A stretch of 28,716 bases of DNA from Hondaea fermentalgiana (Eukaryota > Sar > Bigyra > Thraustochytrida > Thraustochytriidae). The translations under genes were made by a program, and so were the position numbers. The DNA lies in the NCBI GenBank assembly GCA_014084085.1, contig NPFB01000132.1, positions 36,593 through 65,308 on the forward strand. Direction: 5' to 3'. Below, piece after piece: positions 25,329 through 28,716 of the stretch. Under the pieces are notes generated by a model. That model was given only the letters and a program-made list of their open reading frames with translations. It searched no databases and had not been told where the DNA came from. Each line of letters begins with the position of its first letter. Position 1 is the first letter of the stretch.

Positions 25329-25589
25329 CTGCGGCTGCAGCTAGCAATTGCCGTCATGCGCTTGCGTGCGTGGCAGCGAGAGGCCTCGGCTCGGAGGTGT
25401 TCCTGAGCTCGCGTCGCGGGGACTAGCAAAGAAGGTGGCGATGCGGCGCCGCGCCAAGTGGAACGTGAGGATACTACGACCCAGCGGCAAACGCAGAACG
25501 CCGAGCTGAGCGGAGGACTCCGACTCGCAGACCGCACCGCGTCGAGACGGTGACGGAGGCGGAGACCAGCAGCGACAGCGACAGCGATC

Positions 25590-27152
25590 ATGAAAGCCGC
25601 GGCGGTAGACCCGGCACGGCGCGCGGAGCTGACAGCAACGGCACCGCGCACGCGCGAGGTCGTGGTGGTGGGGGCCGGGATCGTTGGCGTCTGCACAGCG
25701 CACGCCCTTCGCGAGGCCGGTCTGCGCGTGACGGTGGTCGAAGCGCGCCAGGAAGTCGCGCTCGAAACGAGCTTTGCGAACGCTGGCAGATTCTGCCCTA
25801 CGCTGCTGTCAACCTACCCGCTCTCGAACCCGAGCACCCTCAAGTCGCTGGTTTCAATCAAGAACCTCAAAACTCTCGTGGCGCCGTCGCGCAAAGGTGG
25901 CGATGAGCAATCGCAAGGTCCAGGCTCCACGAGCAACCCAGACGCCGTTGCACTCAAGTCCACGGGGGCCCTGCCGTCTACGACAGAGCTCAGTCTCGAT
26001 GTGATTCGCTGGGGAGCGCACTTTGTGCGTGGATGCACGCAGAAACAGACCGAGGCCAAAAATGCAATCTTTCGCAGATTGTCCCACTTGTGCCAGGACT
26101 CGACATCCGCGCTCATCGCGCAGTTCCCCAATCGTGCCGCCAGTGTTGACCTGCGATTCGACAACGTGTGGGTGTACGGCTCGCAAGAGGCGCTTGAGCA
26201 AGGCGTGCAGCGCGCGCAAAAGGCCAGCGGTGCGGGCTTCAAGCATTGGAATCAACTTTCATGCCAGGCGTGTATCTCCACCTTTCCTTTCTTGGAATCC
26301 TACTTTGACAAGATGATCGCGCAGGGCATGGAGCCAGGCTGTGTCGCTGTTCTCGATGACTATACGGCGAATGCGCACAAATTCACCGCAGAAGTGCGCA
26401 GTCTTTGCGAGCGTGGGCCTCTGCCTGTACGTTTCCACTTTGGCCAGCGAATCCGCAGCGTCTCCGAGACGTCAGCAGGCTCGCGACGTCTGCGCGTCGT
26501 GCTAACGTCTTCGGGTGACGCTGGCGGCGTGACAACAAGCACGCTTGAAGCGGACCACGTGGTTCTGTGTTGTGGCCCAAGCACAAATGCAGTGCAACGG
26601 GAGCTCGGCATGACGGCGCTCCCCATGGTCGGTCTTCGTGGCGCAAGCATTGACCTCCATGGGGTGGAATACGGCCCACGCGCCGGCATTGCAGACTACG
26701 TCAGCGGCGACCTTGGCTTCCAATTGACTCCTTTGGAGGATGGAACGGTCCGTCTTGCCGGTTTTGCAGATCTCATTGGCGACGGCTCCACCCCGGTCAC
26801 CGAGGCCCAGTGCGAGCGCTACGGCACTGCTCTCAAAACCCGCGCCCGCCTGCTCTTTCCGCACATGACATGGACCGAGGAGTCAACGCCATGGTCCGGC
26901 GTGAGGCCCATGACGCCCGACTCCCTGCCGTACACAGGTCGCGCGCCCGGTCCGCTGCCCAACATTTGGGTCAATGCAGGCCATGGACCTGTAGGCTGGA
27001 CCATGGCTGCGGGTACAGCACGCATTTTGGCTCATCAACTTGCAACCGCAGACGGGCTTTCCTACGCGGGCGAGTCGGACTTTTTGCGCTACGGCTTGGA
27101 GCGCGAGGCACCAGCCTTTTCACCAAGCAGATTCTTGGTGTTTGGTCATTGA
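25590..27152 (+). CDS. DadA-like FAD-dependent D-amino-acid dehydrogenase/oxidoreductase
   Basis: The protein is 520 aa from the ATG at 25590 (A at -3). After an Ala/Arg-rich tail of about 22 residues comes the dinucleotide fold VVVVGAGIVGVCTAHALREAG (24-44) with E51 closing the second strand, then LETSFANAGRFCP (58-70), equivalent to LETSxANAGQxxP of bacterial DadA. The C-terminal part has TPWSGVRPMTPDSLPYTGR and NIWVNAGHGPVGWTMAAG, the DadA GxRPxTPDGxP and N-GHG--GWTMA motifs. DadA oxidises D-amino acids to oxoacids and passes electrons to quinone. It is longer than bacterial DadA (about 430 aa) through loop insertions such as about 95-125. The N-terminus could be a weak mitochondrial presequence. 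Substrate is not determinable from sequence; other DAO-superfamily specificities remain possible. Confidence 0.9.
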   Translation: MKAAAVDPARRAELTATAPRTREVVVVGAGIVGVCTAHALREAGLRVTVVEARQEVALETSFANAGRFCPTLLSTYPLSNPSTLKSLVSIKNLKTLVAPSRKGGDEQSQGPGSTSNPDAVALKSTGALPSTTELSLDVIRWGAHFVRGCTQKQTEAKNAIFRRLSHLCQDSTSALIAQFPNRAASVDLRFDNVWVYGSQEALEQGVQRAQKASGAGFKHWNQLSCQACISTFPFLESYFDKMIAQGMEPGCVAVLDDYTANAHKFTAEVRSLCERGPLPVRFHFGQRIRSVSETSAGSRRLRVVLTSSGDAGGVTTSTLEADHVVLCCGPSTNAVQRELGMTALPMVGLRGASIDLHGVEYGPRAGIADYVSGDLGFQLTPLEDGTVRLAGFADLIGDGSTPVTEAQCERYGTALKTRARLLFPHMTWTEESTPWSGVRPMTPDSLPYTGRAPGPLPNIWVNAGHGPVGWTMAAGTARILAHQLATADGLSYAGESDFLRYGLEREAPAFSPSRFLVFGH

Positions 27153-27578
27153 TTCTAAAAATGACCATCATCCTCCATCATGTCGTCTTTCCCTTGATTT
27201 CCTCGAGGTGCAAATTTACAAAAGAAAAGAGAAGAAAGACAACTGACAAAGCAAAATTGAAGCACTTCTTAGTCTTGTGAAAAGAAACGGTGGGGGGTCC
27301 TTTGTATGACCATGCTAAACGCCATGCAATCATAGCAATAGACCTTCTGACACTATTATGATTTCATGAACCGAAAAGGTTCCGTCTCTTCTACGTCCAA
27401 TTCAAGCGTCTCGACGTTCGAAAGCGTTCCTTGCAAGGATCAGTTTCCCAAGACGCGCTTGAGTGCACTTCTAGGCCCAGCCTTGTGCAGACACAACGTG
27501 TCGCAAACGCCGAAACATTGCACGCAGAATCTCGCAACGACTAGTGTACACGACATGCATTGCTCGCATCACCTTGGT
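27153..27578. other. Convergent spacer downstream of DadA-like and ZIP copy B genes
   Basis: 426 bp of AT-richer 3' flanks. A plus-strand frame from 27366 runs into the antisense of the ZIP gene and has no recognisable domain. Nothing else was identified. Confidence 0.5.
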
Positions 27579-28691
27579 CTACATGGTCTTCTCGCGCAAA
27601 AAGGCTTGTGTGAGCCCCATCACAGTCATGGCAAGAGCCATAATCGAGTATGCCTCTCGTGCCGAAAGGCGTTCACGTGCCTCGCTCAAGAGCTCAAAGA
27701 GCGAAACAAAGGCCATGGCGCCCGCCGAAAACCCAAAGCCCACAGGTGTAACGAAACGAAAGTAGTCTACAAATAGATAGGCGGGCACTGCCATGAGCGG
27801 CTGCGGCAGGCTCGAAAAAATGCACCAAAGAGTCGTGGCAAGGACGCCGAATCCCCGAGGAATGAGAACAATGGCGACGGCAATCCCTTCTGGCACATTG
27901 TGCACCGCCAAGGTTGCTGAAATGAAGCCGCCCAGCGACTGCGAGTGATATGAAACGCCAATACCAACCCCCTCGGTGAAGGAGTGAAGGGTCATGACAG
28001 CCATAATCACCATGGCGCGTTTCGTGTCGATATCGCGCGATTTGCTGCGAGACATATCGTCAAGAACCTCGGCCGGGTCTACTTCGTCGCCGACAACGTG
28101 ACTAGACAACTTGACAAAGCCGACACCCAGATAGAGACCCAGCAACACGCGCCAAATGGGCGTTGACATTGTGTCGGGCGCCGTTTCCTCCAAGCAACCC
28201 TCCACGACGAGACCCAGGGCGGCAGCCATCATCATTCCCGCAGCCACGGCGTTACAAACAGCCACAAGACGCGGACTGAGCTCGTTCACGAGCACAAAGG
28301 GGATGGCGCCGAGACCCGTTGACGCTGCGGTGATCCACCCCGAGCTCCAGACCACCCCAATGGCATCGTGCAAGGGTGCCTTGTGCAGGTCAAAGAGTGG
28401 AGCCCGAGGACCAAGTCTGGCGCTCAAGAAGTAGACGCTGTGCGCCGTGACGGCCAGCGCAACGCCCAGCAGAACCATCTGCCGTGGCCGCGTGAGCCGC
28501 TTCCCGAGATTGTTGCCACTACTGCTGCGGATAATTCGGATCTTGCCCTCTTTCGAGCTCGCCGACGTCGGGCTGGCCCACTCCCTGCCGCCCTCCGGGA
28601 GGGCGCCCTCCCTGGCCGCGTCCGTGTCCACCGCGCCGGGTTTCCCGTCGTCGTCCCGCGTCGCGGCGCGCTCTCGAGGCTCCCGCGGCAT
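27579..28691 (-). CDS. ZIP-family divalent metal transporter (copy B)
   Basis: The protein is 370 aa from the ATG at 28691 (A at -3), complete within the window. A charged N-terminal tail of about 70 residues is followed by eight hydrophobic segments with the ZIP metal site: HSFTEGVGIGVSYHS (236-250) and AVHNVPEGIAVAIVLIPRG (262-280). It is collinear with copy A (shared VVWSSGWITAA-like, LLGLYLGVGFVK, SSLPQPLMAVPAYLFVD and YSIM blocks) but has a different tail and a different loop at about 200-222. Transport of Zn2+ or similar ions is known for the family; the ion and the membrane are unknown here. Its promoter lies at or beyond the right edge. Confidence 0.94.
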   Translation of the reverse strand: MPREPRERAATRDDDGKPGAVDTDAAREGALPEGGREWASPTSASSKEGKIRIIRSSSGNNLGKRLTRPRQMVLLGVALAVTAHSVYFLSARLGPRAPLFDLHKAPLHDAIGVVWSSGWITAASTGLGAIPFVLVNELSPRLVAVCNAVAAGMMMAAALGLVVEGCLEETAPDTMSTPIWRVLLGLYLGVGFVKLSSHVVGDEVDPAEVLDDMSRSKSRDIDTKRAMVIMAVMTLHSFTEGVGIGVSYHSQSLGGFISATLAVHNVPEGIAVAIVLIPRGFGVLATTLWCIFSSLPQPLMAVPAYLFVDYFRFVTPVGFGFSAGAMAFVSLFELLSEARERLSAREAYSIMALAMTVMGLTQAFLREKTM

Positions 28692-28716
28692 CTTCTGCCC
28701 GCGGTCGGCCGCGGGC

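Larger units (their letters stand above)
24218..25589. other. GC-rich divergent region between ZIP copy A and the DadA-like gene
   Basis: 1.37 kb of very GC-rich sequence between head-to-head genes. Overlapping reading frames in all phases are Arg/Ala-rich and without domains, as expected from composition, so no gene is called. It holds an ACTTGCG array (24703-24774), CAGCTG/CTGCAG clusters (about 25266-25352) and a TGACG inverted repeat (25311-25328). Confidence 0.55.

Overview
The window reads as nuclear DNA of a GC-rich, intron-poor unicellular eukaryote. Evidence: a fused DHFR-TS gene (typical of plants, stramenopiles, alveolates and kinetoplastids, not of animals or fungi), one clear spliceosomal intron (GT-AG with a CTAAC branch site), purines at -3 of nearly every chosen ATG, Roc-COR GTPases with WD40 and TIR domains, and likely cilium-linked EF-hand and IQ proteins. 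A flagellated stramenopile, possibly a thraustochytrid (labyrinthulomycete), fits best. That placement is inference. One 100-N assembly gap is present.

Layout, left to right. (1) 1-3026, minus strand: the 5' end of a ClpB/Hsp101 disaggregase with a textbook heat-shock element and a (CAG)14 tract in its leader, then an HROB-type OB-fold recombination factor. (2) 3631-7598, plus strand: a single-pass membrane protein with a His-rich ectodomain that faintly recalls copper type II monooxygenases, then bifunctional DHFR-TS. (3) 8531-16094, minus strand: a tandem pair of large WD40-Roc-COR-TIR proteins. The downstream copy is intact (1159 aa). The upstream copy carries a one-base frameshift inside its TIR domain, and its leader is duplicated and interrupted by the gap. 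(4) 17713-22705: a TMEM128-like four-helix membrane protein, a two-exon EF-hand protein, a convergent IQ/WW-like protein and a coiled-coil protein of the plant At4g15545 type. Between the two convergent genes the spacer has been tandemly triplicated, carrying along the tails of both genes. (5) 23201-28691: two ZIP-family metal transporters, both on the minus strand, on either side of a DadA-like FAD amino-acid dehydrogenase on the plus strand.

The genes do not form one pathway. The most unusual system is the tandem WD40-Roc-COR-TIR pair: a propeller (possible sensor), a GTPase switch and a TIR domain keeping the acidic residue used by NAD-cleaving TIRs. It resembles NLR-type and bacterial defence designs and differs from the usual kinase-bearing ROCO proteins. 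Next in interest are the triplicated spacer and the heat-shock promoter squeezed between HROB and HSP101.
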